NCBI GenBank assembly: GCA_012064415.1
Contig: SSNU01000081.1
Span: 1-64,000, forward strand
Length of the DNA: 64,000 bases
Source: Gyrodactylus bullatarudis
Lineage: Eukaryota; Platyhelminthes; Monogenea; Gyrodactylidea; Gyrodactylidae
Direction of reading: 5' to 3'
Shown here: one piece after another, positions 1 to 11,299 of the stretch
Layout: the number at the start of each line of letters is the position of its first letter
Numbering within the stretch: position 1 is the first letter of the stretch
Notes under the pieces: generated by a model
The model's input: only the letters and a program-made list of their open reading frames with translations
Told to the model about the DNA's origin: nothing
Databases searched by the model: none
Position numbers and translations under genes: made by a program

Positions 1-47
1 ATTTCATTAACATAAATTTCATTGAACTAATAATTATAATCATTTAA

Positions 48-130
48 TTGAACCAGGATTAGAGATTGATAAGACCTGGCGAAATATATATTTCTCTAAT
101 TAAAAGAATTCTTTTTTATACTGACAATGA
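48..130. repeat. Dispersed repeat, copy 1 (inverted partner at 34.0 kb)
   Basis: About 45 bases here (core AGATTGATAAGACCTGGCGA) recur as the reverse complement at about 34017-34062. Weaker similarity continues for a further 30-40 bases on the AT-rich side. This shows both belong to one repeat family. Its class is not recognised. The rest of 1-540 shows nothing I can name. Confidence 0.6.
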
Positions 131-544
131 TGAATAACTCTATTGGAATTTCGGACGTATATCTAAGTATACGTGAATATTTAATACATAAAATTTTTTT
201 TGTTAGAAAGTATGGTTTTATTGATTTAGGAAAGTAAAAATAAATACAATATAGCATCTCTTGATATAATATGGCGGTTCAAAAATAAAATAATTTGATT
301 AATCTATGTTCGTGAAATATGTTCAAGAAATAGAGGAGACTCTTAGAATAATCAAGTTTAGACCTTATATGAGACATTATAGTTTTAATGTTAGTTAGGT
401 CATGACAGTCAGAGATTTTATATTTTTTATCAATCATATGAAGATAGTAAATAGTGATTTGAAAAAGAGGGATTTATTTAAGTTAGTACCTTTGGAGTTT
501 ATAATGATTCTTAAAGGAAGGTTATCTTTATGAAGTTTAATCAA

Positions 545-790
545 TGAAAAAAGATTAACTCTCCTAAAACCTCTTTATTTTTGTTAGCTAAATACTTAAT
601 TTTACCAAAAATTTTCTTATGCTCTACTTTAGATGATACAGAATAAATCTTTTGATCGGAAAGAATGGTTTCTATTTTGCTCTTGTAAGTGACATATCTC
701 TCAATTGCAACTCCACCTCCCTTGTCACCTTTAATGTAAATTAGCTCAGGATCCTGCAGTTTTTTAAATGTTATCTCGACTATCTTGATC
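545..790 (-). mobile_element. Penelope-like element fragment, N-terminal RT region
   Basis: A minus-strand frame of about 70 codons reads like the region just N-terminal to the Penelope-type reverse transcriptase fingers: an IKGDKGGGVAIERY-like 'DKG' motif, then a spaced tyrosine (QKIYSV). There is no start, and the frame breaks at both ends. It lies at lower coordinates than the RT-core fragment at 1.7-2.3 kb although both read on the minus strand. The two pieces are therefore in the wrong order for one intact element: either two insertions or a rearranged copy. The family call rests on motif similarity only. Confidence 0.55.
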
Positions 791-1704
791 TAAATATTCC
801 TTGGTGTCAATTTTATGATTGGCTAAAGGTTGGTTGTATTCCAATTAAATCTACTGTTACTAATTTTTATTGAAGATTTCAGATTCCATCACGGAACAAA
901 ACAATTTTCCTAAAGATTAAGCTTCGTACACTGTTTTTGATCTCGATTTGTTCTCATTTAATTATAATTTCAAAAAGAGAATTTCTGAATTTTCGAGTTT
1001 TATTTAACTGATTTATAAAGATCGAAAATATCTTTGATTTAAAAAAAATATCGAGTTCTCTATGAATAAAATTCTCTATTTGAATGAGTTTTGCAAAAAA
1101 TATTAGAAAATTATACAGGTGAACCCTGCCCTGGAAGGTAGACCAAATTAAATGTATGTAAATGAGAACAAATCTACAATCTGTTTCCTACCCTACCCAA
1201 TTTCAAATCAATCAAAAGTTTTACAAGGTAAAGGAAAGCGGCTCACATAAACCGGATTCTTGATGAAAATTTGATATTTTTGTAAAAATCCCAACTTCGT
1301 ATCAACCAAGAGGCAAGACTTCTCCGCATTGAATTAGCACTTATCCAAAGTCACCGAAATAAAATTGATAAAAACCTAATCAAGTATCTTAAAATCGTGA
1401 GTCTTAGAATTGGACCCTGATTCTTGACTACGGTGAAGAGTCTCGATAAAGACGAAACGCGTCTATGCTTGCCATAAATTTTTGAAAATGTTTCCTTGCT
1501 AGCTTATAAATTAGTTACAGGCAGTGTCTTAGATTTTTGACCTGTCAGTTTTGTATCAGAGGTAATAAAAGACTAACTAAAACACTTATTCCTAGTCACC
1601 AAAATAAAATTAACAACCACGAAAAGATTACCAGTTTTTTTCACCTAAGAAACTAATTAAAACTAAACTAAATTAATGATCCCTTTTGATTGAAATTATA
1701 AAAC

Positions 1705-2280
1705 TAAACTTTGAGTTCTCTATTTCATTAGGCCATTCCTCCGGACTAGCTATTCTTCTTATCCTTTTCCCTAGACCAATCACTAAGCCAACTTTATGCA
1801 AAATAGGACTGAAACTGGCATAATGAAGATATTAACCATTGTCAGTCTTCTTCTTGAAAATATTTCTCAGGATTGATCCATCATCTTTTCTAGTCAATTT
1901 AACATCTAAAAACTCAAAGTACCATTAGATTCTTTTTCCATAGTAAACTTAATGTTTTGATGAAACGCGTTCATCTTCAAGAGAAATTCATCTGCTGATG
2001 CATTTGGTTTCATCAAAATAAAAGTGTCATCAACATATCTGATGTAAACATCAGTAAAAGAATTGATAGTTTCTGACATTTTATTATGTTCTAACCAACC
2101 AAGAAAGATATCTGCTAATAAAGGACTAAGAGGTGAACCCATGGCTATCCCATCTTTCTGTATAAAAACTTTCTTCTGAAAAGATAGAGGAACATCCGTA
2201 CAGCAAATCCTTATAAGTTCTGCTATTTCCAGGCTTGGTAACTCAAAACCTTCGTGTTCGTCAATGAAAAAAAGGTATAT
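1705..2280 (-). mobile_element. Penelope-like element fragment, RT core (degenerate)
   Basis: This stretch aligns base by base with 48.78-49.33 kb, the better-preserved Penelope-like element in this window, and carries the same RT core: AMGSPLSPLLADIF (motif B) and YIRYVDDTFIL (motif C, YVDD). An open stretch survives at 1906-2142; flanking parts are frameshifted. No GIY-YIG endonuclease part is present. It is a dead copy, diverged by scattered substitutions and small indels from the 49-kb copy. Confidence 0.85.
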
Positions 2281-2289
2281 TTTTCATTT

Positions 2290-3330
2290 TTAATAAGTGT
2301 CTATTGAAAATGTTTTGTAGTCCGATCGAATGAAATTTTTAAGATAGACCTTTTGTCATCAACTGAGTAATCGTAGCAAATAATTTCCAAATAAATCTCA
2401 ACTTTAAACTACTTACAAGTAGATGGGAACCTCAATATGAATCAGACCCTTATCTAATTAAGTGAAAAAAAAACATTTTCATAAATATTTTTATCATTAC
2501 ATTTTAGCTATGACATCAAAAGTTTTAAGATTTCTTCTTCTCCAAAAGAAACTAAGGATTTCCCGCAAGATAACTCACCTTTTCTTTGTTTTAAAGTGTA
2601 TTCCTCATAAAACTTATTAATATTTTCATGACAACATGACGTAATCAAAATAAAAAGGATAACTTAGTGCAAAAAAGAAGCTATATCAAGTTGGGAAAAT
2701 AAATACAACTGCTCAGTTGAGCGTTAAGGCTTATTTATTTCAACATTTAATGGGTGACAGCTTTCCTGTTTATCCTCACACGTCTCTTTTATCCTTGATG
2801 CAATAAAAAAGGGAATAATTTGCATTTCGAGAATTTCTCCTTAGCTTAGACTAAGTCTATCTGACCCTAATATATATTCAACAACCGTGTCTTTTTTGAG
2901 AATTCACTCAAGCTGGTTAATACGAAGATGGGAGTTTATGATTTATTTAATTTTGCCTTATAAAATATTTTCATTATCCAGGGATCCTAAAAACCCATAA
3001 TAATCAAGAAAATGTTCATCAAAGAAATGAAAGTTTTAGAAAAATTATGAATTTTCCCGTGACTTCTTAACTTTCTCCAGCCAGGTGTAGTTACAAGATG
3101 ACTAAAATCGTAAGAATACTATCCATTCCTACAAGGAATCTGTCCATCGTTTGAAAAAAATAGACAGCCCTGAGAAGGTTGAGAAATGCTCTATTCTTCA
3201 AAATCTATCTCTCCAGGGGACAACTCGATGCCACACTTAAGAAAACAAAATCAAAATATTTTTCAGTATGGGAACTTCGTTGTCTAATATTATCTCTAAT
3301 AGTCCTTATCTTCCACTGTCTGATAATCAA
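2290..3330. other. Intergenic, nothing recognised
   Basis: AT-rich sequence downstream of Distal-less with no open frame, RNA gene or repeat boundary that I could support. Confidence 0.5.
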
Positions 3331-3334
3331 CATT

Positions 3335-3535
3335 TCAAATCTTTAGAACTTTTATCAAAGGTCAAAAATTGAAAATCAAAAGATGAGGTAGATAATGGAT
3401 TTAATCACTTTCTCGACTATAAATTGGCAGGAAACTACAAATTCTTTGAGAGAAACGTCTTGATTCATCGGGAAGCTATTTTGATTGATATTCACTGAGA
3501 AAAAATGTTTAGCTTCAATTATGAGACATATAGCA
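3335..3535 (+). mobile_element. Mariner transposase remnant, 3' end
   Basis: On the plus strand this is the reverse complement of part of the mariner relic at 44.1-44.7 kb (shared block around TCATCGGGAAGCTAT, with an internal deletion here). In the 44-kb copy the same stretch encodes the mariner C-terminal signature: FYDGIRKL, then EKCLNSSGSYF, resembling the usual FY..GI..LP.RW.KC....G.YF. No TIR was found at this copy. Confidence 0.55.
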
Positions 3536-3539
3536 AAAA

Positions 3540-6120
3540 AAATAAATTTAGTGAATTTTCATCTTGTTTCTATTGAAACCAGTGCATAAATCGGTTTTGA
3601 GAGACCGAAAGAGACCATTCAGTTTCGTACTCAGTTTTGTAAATTCTATCTTTAATATTCAATTCTTCAGAGCTGTATAAAAATTATTTATCCATTGTAG
3701 ATTCAACTATAGAGGATTCTAATCGTGTATTGTTCATTTCGTCAACATTTTCTCCCACCAGAGTTCCTGCTATGTTTTTGTGTAAAATATTAATCTATCA
3801 TCTATGAAAAAAAGTATTATCGAACAATCTTGAACCAAAAAATTCTAAGAATAAAAGAATCAGATCGCTTTTTGCTGTTGAATGCCTAGAAATGCCTCTT
3901 TTATCGCATCATCTAAAAAGTAAAGATGAAAGATTTGAGCATAACTCGAAATATCTTACACTAATGAATAACATTTCCATAATTGGCTTGGTTAGAACTG
4001 GTTCCTTTTCAAGCAGACTGAAACAACAGCCCTCATATAAAACTCGGCCGAGAAAGAAAGACAAATCTTTTTTCCCCTTCAATTTCATTAAAATCGTCAT
4101 GAATTAGAAAAAGAATAAGATGATTTCCTGTCAAGACATAATAATACTGATTATCTACTAATCATCCTGAAAATACACAAGTGAGCATTGCATAGACTAT
4201 TACTCGTACGATAGTTTCAAGTAGGCCACATTGCAAAAGTAGAGAGATAATAATGAATAGACTACTACTAGTCTACCCTGAGTGTTTGGCAAGAAAGGAA
4301 ACGATTGAAAACTCAAAAAAAAAATCTTCAGCATATCCAGATAGATATCGATAACTATACAGATGAATTTCAACTTGAAGAGAATAGAAAAGTATCTTCG
4401 TTTCATGATGATTATTTCTCAAGTATTTTTGGTACAAAGTAGACACTTTATGTACACATATTATACATAATCGTTTGGTGTCTTTCAATCGTTACAAATA
4501 ATTTGCTATTCCAATTGATAAAAACTTATTCTGAGCTTCTACGAAGATGGCGGATAAATCTGAATACTTTTTCGTAAAGACTGACCGATATTCTATATGT
4601 AATAAATGTCTGCATTTTGTTGGTTCTTGCATAAGCTCATTATAAATTATTTTAATCTGATAAATTTTGGCCTTCAATTTTTATTCATCCTTATGGCTGG
4701 TTTAGGGTCAGATAAAAGGTTCTAGAATAGTATTTTATAAATAAATGATTTTTTGGTTCCATTTACACCTGGTATATCGCCCTGATAAGAAACCTAAAAA
4801 TACAGATTTTTAATAAAAATATGATCTGGATTTCAAGATCCAATCACTTGTGATCTGATGAACTGATTTTCATGCCCCGACTATTTATGAAATCAGCACT
4901 TTTTTACCTTTCAAACTAGAACATTCGAAGCTCGAGTGAACGTATAATTGGTTCACACCCCTTTAATTTGTGATCCAAAACCATGATTTTGATCGGTCGC
5001 TTACAAGTAAACCTATATAAAACAGGTTTTTTAGAGTGCTTTTTAAGGGAAACTTTAATGTTCTTATGAAAAAGGACCTTCTCTTTCGTATTAATTGATA
5101 ATTTCAAAGTCTGTAACACCTCTCTGATCCTCAAAATAAAGCTTAAAAACTCAATTTCTGACACTTATAAATTTTACCCTTGAAAACAGAAGTTAAACGA
5201 AAAACTAAATGCGCCAATGAATTTTTAGTAAAATTTTGATTTATTTGTATATTTTTCACGCCCTAGTTTCTTCGGACTGGAGTGGCCAATGAGTTTCGCA
5301 ACTGACTGTAATTTTTTACGAAAATTGGTCACACTGTAAGCCCTTCGGTAAGCTCCGAGTTACAATTTCTTATTGTTCGAATATCCGTCAAGTATATCCT
5401 GTGAAAGAGCGCTATGCTTAGTACATAATACCTCAATTTGACCTATTGAAAAAGGAACTTGGTCCCAAATCGAACTTGCTCAATATTAGTCACGGAATGA
5501 TGAATGGAAATTTCGAAGAGAAACCTTCATTCAATGATAGGTCTGAAATGGGCCATCCGTAAAAGATATCAAAACTGCAAATATCACTGTTCTTATCAAT
5601 TTATCAAGTGTTGTGTTAACTTATGTTTGAATCAGGTAGCCCATGTCTTCAAATGATTAGATTTTTCATCCTTAAGAATAATACACATTCTTGTAGCTTG
5701 ATAAATTAACCCCTCTGTGATCAGAGATGAAGAAAATACTCTAATGTTTCGATTTCATGATAGTAAACATTCAGGCTACCGGTCCATCCCCTAGGAATAC
5801 TAGGCTAGGATGAAGTCTCTTGATATGCCAACTTTCAACGTTATCTGAGGTATTGTAAAAAGATATTTGTTAAGTAGTCGTTAAAAATATCTTGATTGTC
5901 ATCATTATACTTATAAGTAGATAATATTTACAATAAAATATTTTATTCAATACTGATCTTCATGATTGCATGATTAAATTCGAATCTGAATGGGATCTTA
6001 TGCAATACGTTTTCAACTTCTATATTCTCGATAAAGAAGAAGAAAATATGACGTTTCTTGTTTGTTCTTACTTCTATAAAGTTTATTAAGTAAAAATGAA
6101 GCTGATTAAAGGTACAATTT
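3540..6120. other. Intergenic region downstream of Distal-less
   Basis: No gene recognised. Short overlapping frames around 3.9-4.7 kb and 4.9-5.2 kb occur on both strands, have no family resemblance and look like chance. Confidence 0.45.
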
Positions 6121-6121
6121 T

Positions 6122-6127
6122 TTTATT
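6122..6127 (-). terminator. Candidate poly(A) signal of Distal-less
   Basis: AATAAA on the minus strand about 215 bases after the Distal-less stop codon; another lies near 6160. Either would give a 3'UTR of roughly 200 bases. Context evidence only. Confidence 0.35.
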
Positions 6128-6342
6128 AAATATGAAAGACATGATCTCTAAAATTATTTGGTTTATTCAAATTGCCTTCTTGCTACATGTTCGACTATTT
6201 ACACGTTACAGTTCTCCGTCCATTTAACTGGGATATTTACAAGATTTAATGTTTGAATAAAACTATAAAAATTGTTTTAGGATGAAAGTATATTCGTCTG
6301 TCTACTTCAAAGTATACACATGATGTAAATAATAATAATAAA

Positions 6343-6930
6343 TTAACATACAAAGGAATTATAATAACTCCCTGAAGATGAGCATTCTTGACTATTACTG
6401 GTACATGATGGAATCGTAAAACTCGACGTGTCCTGTTCACTATCAAGTATTGAAGTATCCTTTGGACAGGGTGGCGTTATTGGAGCTGAACTCTCCATTA
6501 GAGACTCATTCGGGGTTGTAACACCCTCTTCAATGTATTCTTCATCGATTTTTACTTCATTCTTTTGGCTAAAATAACAACTGTTCCATGAATAGTCCAG
6601 ACATTGTGGGGTTGTCGGCTGATTATGGTCTGTTTGAGTTTGACTCTCCAGTTCTGAGGAATTCTGATAGATCCCTGTTTGATTTGTCGATGCATTTGAA
6701 CTACCATTGTAGAAGAGATTTTGAAAGTACAAATCGGACTTTTTAGCCGGGATCATGTCAGAATCTTTGGGTAGAATAGATTTGAAATCCTCCCTCGAAC
6801 TGTGAGATGAGGTTGAATCGAAATTCGACGCTGTCAAGCCTTCTTCACACTCGTTTTGGAGTTGGTTTTCGTTCATTGCTTCAATTTCACGCATATCTTC
6901 TTCATCCAACTTTCGCATGATATACGCGTG
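6343..6930 (-). CDS. Dll: Distal-less exon 4, C-terminal region
   Basis: The acceptor is TTTTTTAG. It encodes 195 residues rich in Ser, Glu, Asn and Pro, with SP/TP-type sites (TTPQC, TPPCPK) and one Trp motif (YSWNSCYF). The stop follows NSFVC. No domain is recognised; an activation-type tail is an inference. Confidence 0.85.
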   Translation of the reverse strand, partial: HAYIMRKLDEEDMREIEAMNENQLQNECEEGLTASNFDSTSSHSSREDFKSILPKDSDMIPAKKSDLYFQNLFYNGSSNASTNQTGIYQNSSELESQTQTDHNQPTTPQCLDYSWNSCYFSQKNEVKIDEEYIEEGVTTPNESLMESSAPITPPCPKDTSILDSEQDTSSFTIPSCTSNSQECSSSGSYYNSFVC

Positions 6931-9103
6931 CTAAAAAATTCCATTTAGCTCTAAAACTTCATTCCACCGAATTTCGCGTCAAAATATATCTTTCAACGCT
7001 TCTGTATTGATAAACAAGATTATGAGAATTTTCAAATAAAAAAATTTTTTTTACTGATCTGTTTTCAGGATTGTTTCTTGCATTAAGGTTGCAGAACTAA
7101 CTTGAATCTGATAAAACTGCTTTTTATTTGGAAATTTTCATAATATTCTTTATCTAACTACGAAAGCATAAAAAATTACTCTGGCGCGAAATTCGATGGG
7201 ATAATTTTTTTACCCGTTTTGATCTTTAGCAAAAGGGTTAGAAATAATTTCTGAAGATAATTCAGTTTGAAAATGAAAAAATTAATTTTAAGCATAGCAT
7301 TTGTACTCACATTATAAAAATTATCTGTATTGTTCATTTCATCGGATTTGATCTCACCATTTTCTGATCTTATTGGATCTTGGCCTTGTTTTATCAGTTT
7401 TTTGAATTTCGATCTTCGATTCTGAAACCATATTTTCACCTGAAAAAAGATGGTTCAGAACGTACAAAACAAAAGATATCCAAATGACTAACCTGGGTTT
7501 GAGTCAAGCCGAGAGATGCGGCCAATTCAGCTCTCTCCGGCAATGATAGATATTGTGTCTGATGAAAGCGTTTAGCCAATTGTTGCAGCTGTAAACTTGA
7601 ATAAATAGTACGAGGTTTCCGAATTTTCTTGGATGCATTAGTTCCAGAATACTTTGAGCCACTGCCATTATTTCCGTTCAATGTTGTCTTTGAAGTTTTA
7701 GCCTTAGAAAGAGCCTTTTTGCCATCAACACCCTTTGAGGGAGTGTCCTTCTTTTTGGTACTAACTGTCTCCTTAATCAGACCGTTTGTATTTACAAGTT
7801 CTCGTTGATTCTTCTGCTGAAGATGTTGTTGAAGCCAGTCATTATCTGGGTTCTTTGTGTCTTGTTGACCAACATATTCAGGAAGATTACCCAAACTCTG
7901 ATTACGCCCCTCATACGCATTTCCATCCTCGGTTAGAATTTTGTTAAAAAAGTTATTCTGAAAGTAATTAAAGTTGTCTTGAATCTGCTTTGATGACAAA
8001 TTGTCATCAGGGTTCGGTGTATTTTGATGGGAATGAAGCTGATTAGATGAGGACCAAATTAGTTGTTGGATCTGTTGTGAATCCTGTTGGCTCGGATGTT
8101 CATGTGATGAGTAAAAACTGTTATTAGTATTATTATTATTCATTAACAAATCATTATTCTTTTCAGCTGGCATTGATGACATGCCTGTTTGGGTTATATA
8201 TCTCTGGAAGGCTGACTTTATGACGCTTTCTTCTTCCTGTTCAATTTCATTTTCGTTATCTATAATAGAGATGCAATTCTTTCAGTATTGCCAACTTAAA
8301 CTTAGTTGATGGAAATTCTTAAGGAAAGTGTTTAAAACTTCGCATTATGATAGTATATCTAAACCGGGGTAGAGTCTGAAGAGAAATATGACGTTTAACA
8401 CTAAGATATTCTTTCCATTTCTCTAAACTTCCTTATGAGTTCAGAATCAAATAATATTTTTGATGAAGTTCAAATTTATTTTTTGATTTTGTTCAATGGG
8501 CCGTTTTCCGAATTTGAGCTTGAAGATTTCGAAGATTCAAAGTATAGAAGTATAGAATAACAGAAATTCGTTATCATTGAACTATTCGAAAAAAAGATCC
8601 AAAATTAAGAATTTTCAACTTTTCCTTGTAAATCTTTTGATGACAACCTTAGCTTTAGATAAATAGTTCTACTTACAATAGAATTGACGATTTATCCATA
8701 AATTAGCATTCTCGTTGGCTTTATCATCTTCGAGACTATCGGTAACCTTGGTGATGTTAGTGTTCGCGTGGCCATAGTAGGCTTTCACATAACTCTCCTC
8801 AGTATTTTCATCCCCTACATTAGCAGATGTGTAGTCGAGGAAGGTGGTGTCCGAGTTATCACGTCTCTCCTCTAGGCCAATCTCAACTTCACCAGCATTA
8901 CTAATTGTCGTATTTGAGGTGGTATTCAGATGATATCGATTGGCCTCTTGGTCATCTTCTCCAAGGGCAAATGAATGCGATTGACTCCGACCCGTCTCGT
9001 AATAGTTTTGACTGGATTGATGAAGCTGTTGAGTAGCTGTTGACTGAATAATAATACTGGTATTTGTATTATTATTTAAATAGTTATTAAAATCTCTGAG
9101 CAT
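6343..9103 (-). CDS. Dll: Distal-less / Dlx homeobox transcription factor, complete four-exon gene
   Basis: Coding exons, 5' to 3': 9103-8677, 8259-7493, 7439-7311, 6930-6343. All introns are GT-AG and the phases (1, 0, 0) join without a break, giving 636 aa. The homeodomain falls at about residues 355-414: it opens [16 protein letters not shown], has [17 protein letters not shown], and ends with helix 3 [14 protein letters not shown] (W48, F49, Q50, N51, R53 present). This is the Dll/Dlx type. The intron between homeodomain residues 44 and 45 is the position known for Dll/Dlx genes. A KSAF motif near residue 165, as in the N terminus of fly Dll, supports orthology. The rest is Asn/Gln/Ser-rich and far longer than fly Dll (about 330 aa). 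The first ATG is at 9103; upstream the frame stays open but has no ATG. It is a nuclear DNA-binding regulator, classically of limb and distal appendage patterning. Confidence 0.94.
7311..7439 (-). CDS. Dll: Distal-less exon 3, homeodomain recognition helix
   Basis: Opens with [14 protein letters not shown], the DNA-recognition helix, directly after a TTTTTTCAG acceptor. It is 43 codons long and ends at AAT|GTGAGT in phase 0. Confidence 0.94.
7493..8259 (-). CDS. Dll: Distal-less exon 2, homeodomain residues 1-44
   Basis: The acceptor is TTATAG. The exon runs through KSAF, a long Gln/Asn-rich stretch and a Lys-rich linker ([10 protein letters not shown]) into the homeodomain up to TQTQ. The donor is CAG|GTTAGT and the next intron is 53 nt. 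Frame and homology fix both ends. Confidence 0.92.
8677..9103 (-). CDS. Dll: Distal-less exon 1
   Basis: Starts [12 protein letters not shown] and is Asn/Thr/Ser-rich with acidic patches and no known domain. It ends at a GTAAGT donor with one base of a codon, completed by the first two bases of exon 2 to give Tyr. The intron is 417 nt. Confidence 0.8.
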
Positions 9104-9124
9104 ATTTTTTCCTCTTTTATCCAA

Positions 9125-9950
9125 TTCCCTTATTGTCTCCCCTGCGCGTCTCTACGTGTTATCCACTTCTAATTAAAGACTATTATTTTCACAATAATAA
9201 TTATTATCTGTCCGTCGAAATGTTGTTCAAAAGTGAAAGAGGGAATAAAAAACTTTGTTATTTGCGAAATATCGATATGAAAGGGTATAATTAAAGTCTC
9301 AAACATCCAACTCTCCATTCCTATTGGCTCCGGACTAACCGTTCATTCTTCCTTTGAGGTATACACTTCTTATAAATACACTCTGTATGCTATGCTCCCT
9401 CAAATGTATTGCTCAACTAGTCAGCCTACGCATTCTCTCTTTACCCCATGCAAGCATACTGTTTCTTGTTTTAATGTTGATGTACATCTTTCTCTCTATT
9501 GATGTATTCACATTTGTTTTATTCCCCATTCTAGCCTATAATTATGATTCTACGCTATAAAGGGAAATATTTTCTGGATTCTTTCCTACTATGCTTAGTT
9601 CTCCTTTTTGAGAATCTTTTATCAGAATAATTATTTTTCTCCTGCAATTATATAGGAGGATTATTACTTTCTCAGTATAGTTATTTTTAAAACAAAAACT
9701 TAACTGTTTTTACGTAATTATAGATGAAATATATACAAAAGCAGTACAATAATAATTACTCAAGACTATTACTTGACTCACGGTTAAATGTATTTTTTGA
9801 TATTATAATTTTGAACCAAGTAGTTCTTCAGGGAGCTGTTGTATTTTTGATCATTTTTTAGGAATCGAGCCTAGTTACATAGCCTCAACATCAACAGTTC
9901 TAATAATAATTTGCAATTAAAAAGTTTCAATTGATTCTTCTTTACATCAA
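9125..9950. promoter_or_regulatory. Distal-less upstream region (no motif proven)
   Basis: The 5' flank and presumed 5'UTR/promoter of Distal-less. A short CG-richer stretch lies at about 9140-9165. A hydrophobic plus-strand frame at 9354-9560 has no support. No TATA box or initiator could be assigned. Confidence 0.3.
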
Positions 9951-9959
9951 TTAATTTTA
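9951..9959 (+). repeat. Target-site duplication of the Mutator-like element, left
   Basis: The 9-mer TTAATTTTA, repeated exactly at 11615-11623 directly outside the other end of the element. Nine bases is typical of Mutator-like transposition. Confidence 0.85.
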
Positions 9960-10164
9960 GGGTTAAATCCAAAAAACACCCCAAGAATTTTTTTTTTTCC
10001 AAAAATCACCCCAAAAATTTCCAAAAGTCACCCCAATAGGAAAAAATTTTCCTAAAATCTCCCCTAAAATTTCCAAAAATCACCCCAATAGGAAAAAAAT
10101 TTCCTAAACTCTCCCCAAAATTTTCCAAAAATCACCCCAATAGGAAAAAATTTCCTAAAAGCCT
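9960..10164 (+). repeat. MULE left terminal inverted repeat
   Basis: Begins GGGTTAAATCC and contains about three copies of a C-rich unit (CCAAAAATCACCCCAATAGG). It pairs with the right TIR. Confidence 0.9.
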
Positions 10165-10269
10165 TCAAATATTCTCTTCCGATAATTTTTATGGATGGAT
10201 GTCATTTGAAGGGAGACTATAATTACATTCTTCTCGTTGCCTCAGGAGTAGATGGCAACAATAAAAGTA
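10165..10269 (+). repeat. Inverted copy of an internal transposase segment
   Basis: These about 105 bases are the reverse complement of 10385-10489 in the transposase gene, around the first catalytic aspartate. They sit against the left TIR and replace the 3' part of the gene, so the transposase frame runs into its own inverted copy and stops. Confidence 0.88.
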
Positions 10270-11027
10270 AATATGACTAAGTTACTTTGGTCATTAAGTG
10301 ATAAAGATTTTTGAAGGTCTTCGCAAAATCGTTTCCAATACTTTTCATTTTCCGTAGGTACTATGGACAAAGCAATAGGATAACTTTTATTGTTGCCATC
10401 TACTCCTGAGGCAACGAGAAGAATGTAATTATAGTCTCCCTTCAAATGACATCCATCCATAAAAATTATCGGAAGAGAATATTTGAAGGCTTGTACTGAA
10501 ATAGCAAAACAAAAAAATGCAGACTCCAACTGATTCTGAAATTTATGTAGGTTGCAAAGAGAATTTGGATCATTCAGGTTAAACCATTCAATAAGACTCT
10601 CGAATCTTGAATAGCTGTTCAATAAACTATTTTCTTTTGTTTCTGAATTGATTTTCAATGATCTCCAGACGTTTTTGTAGCAACTGTCGATACTGAATTC
10701 ATTTTTGAGAATATTCATGCCATCCTTGGGACGAAACTGCTCAATATTTTGTTGAAAAGGATTTAATATCTGCGAAATTTTTTCCTTTTTGACGACACAG
10801 CTCAAATGTGTACATGTATGATCTTGAAAAGAAGTTAAATAGAATCGTCTATCTTTTCTTGCACTAAAACGAATGAAAGCTTCACAATCTTTGCATTTCC
10901 AAATGTAAGCTTTTTCCGTATTTTTCTTCACTTTGAATGACTTCTGAGTCGCGATTGAGTAGTCCATGACAAAACTTTTAACTTGTTCTTTGGTTTCGTA
11001 ACTGAGACCGACCGTTAGTGAAGACAT
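10242..11027 (-). CDS. Truncated MULE transposase
   Basis: Starts at ATG 11027 (MSSLTVG). Residues about 1-75 resemble the MuDR-type DNA-binding region, with Cys/His ligands (WKCKDC ... DHTCTH). At about residue 188 lies FMDGCHLKGDYNYILL with the first catalytic Asp of the MULE DDE core, followed by PIALSIVPTENEKYW. The second Asp, the Glu and the C terminus are missing, because after SNLVIF the frame enters the inverted duplication and stops. At 261 aa it is far shorter than complete MULE transposases. It cannot be active alone but could bind DNA. Confidence 0.88.
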   Translation of the reverse strand: MSSLTVGLSYETKEQVKSFVMDYSIATQKSFKVKKNTEKAYIWKCKDCEAFIRFSARKDRRFYLTSFQDHTCTHLSCVVKKEKISQILNPFQQNIEQFRPKDGMNILKNEFSIDSCYKNVWRSLKINSETKENSLLNSYSRFESLIEWFNLNDPNSLCNLHKFQNQLESAFFCFAISVQAFKYSLPIIFMDGCHLKGDYNYILLVASGVDGNNKSYPIALSIVPTENEKYWKRFCEDLQKSLSLNDQSNLVIFTFIVAIYS

Positions 11028-11299
11028 GTTTCGAATAATAACGAATATCTCAATGTTAATCGCATTAAATCATAAATTTTTCTCCTACCCCTCCACCACT
11101 GTATTAATGATTCACAAAATACCATACCCCGAATAAATTAATTTATGGTTTATAAAAAATATTAAAACTAATTTTGTCAGTTAATTGGTTATAATTAACA
11201 GTATTGAGGGAGATAATTGTGATGAAAAGGTAGAGAGGCGAATTTAAAATAAGAATAATTATTCTTAAGTATAATTGATATGAGAAAATGGTCTTGGAA

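Noticed and set aside
5260..5700. Possible Tc1/mariner N-terminal remnant (GHPxKISK-like)
   Set aside because: The similarity is a few residues across several stops; not enough to call.
9354..9560. Hydrophobic 68-codon plus-strand frame upstream of Distal-less
   Set aside because: T-rich sequence gives such Leu/Phe/Ile runs by chance; no family, splice or poly(A) support.
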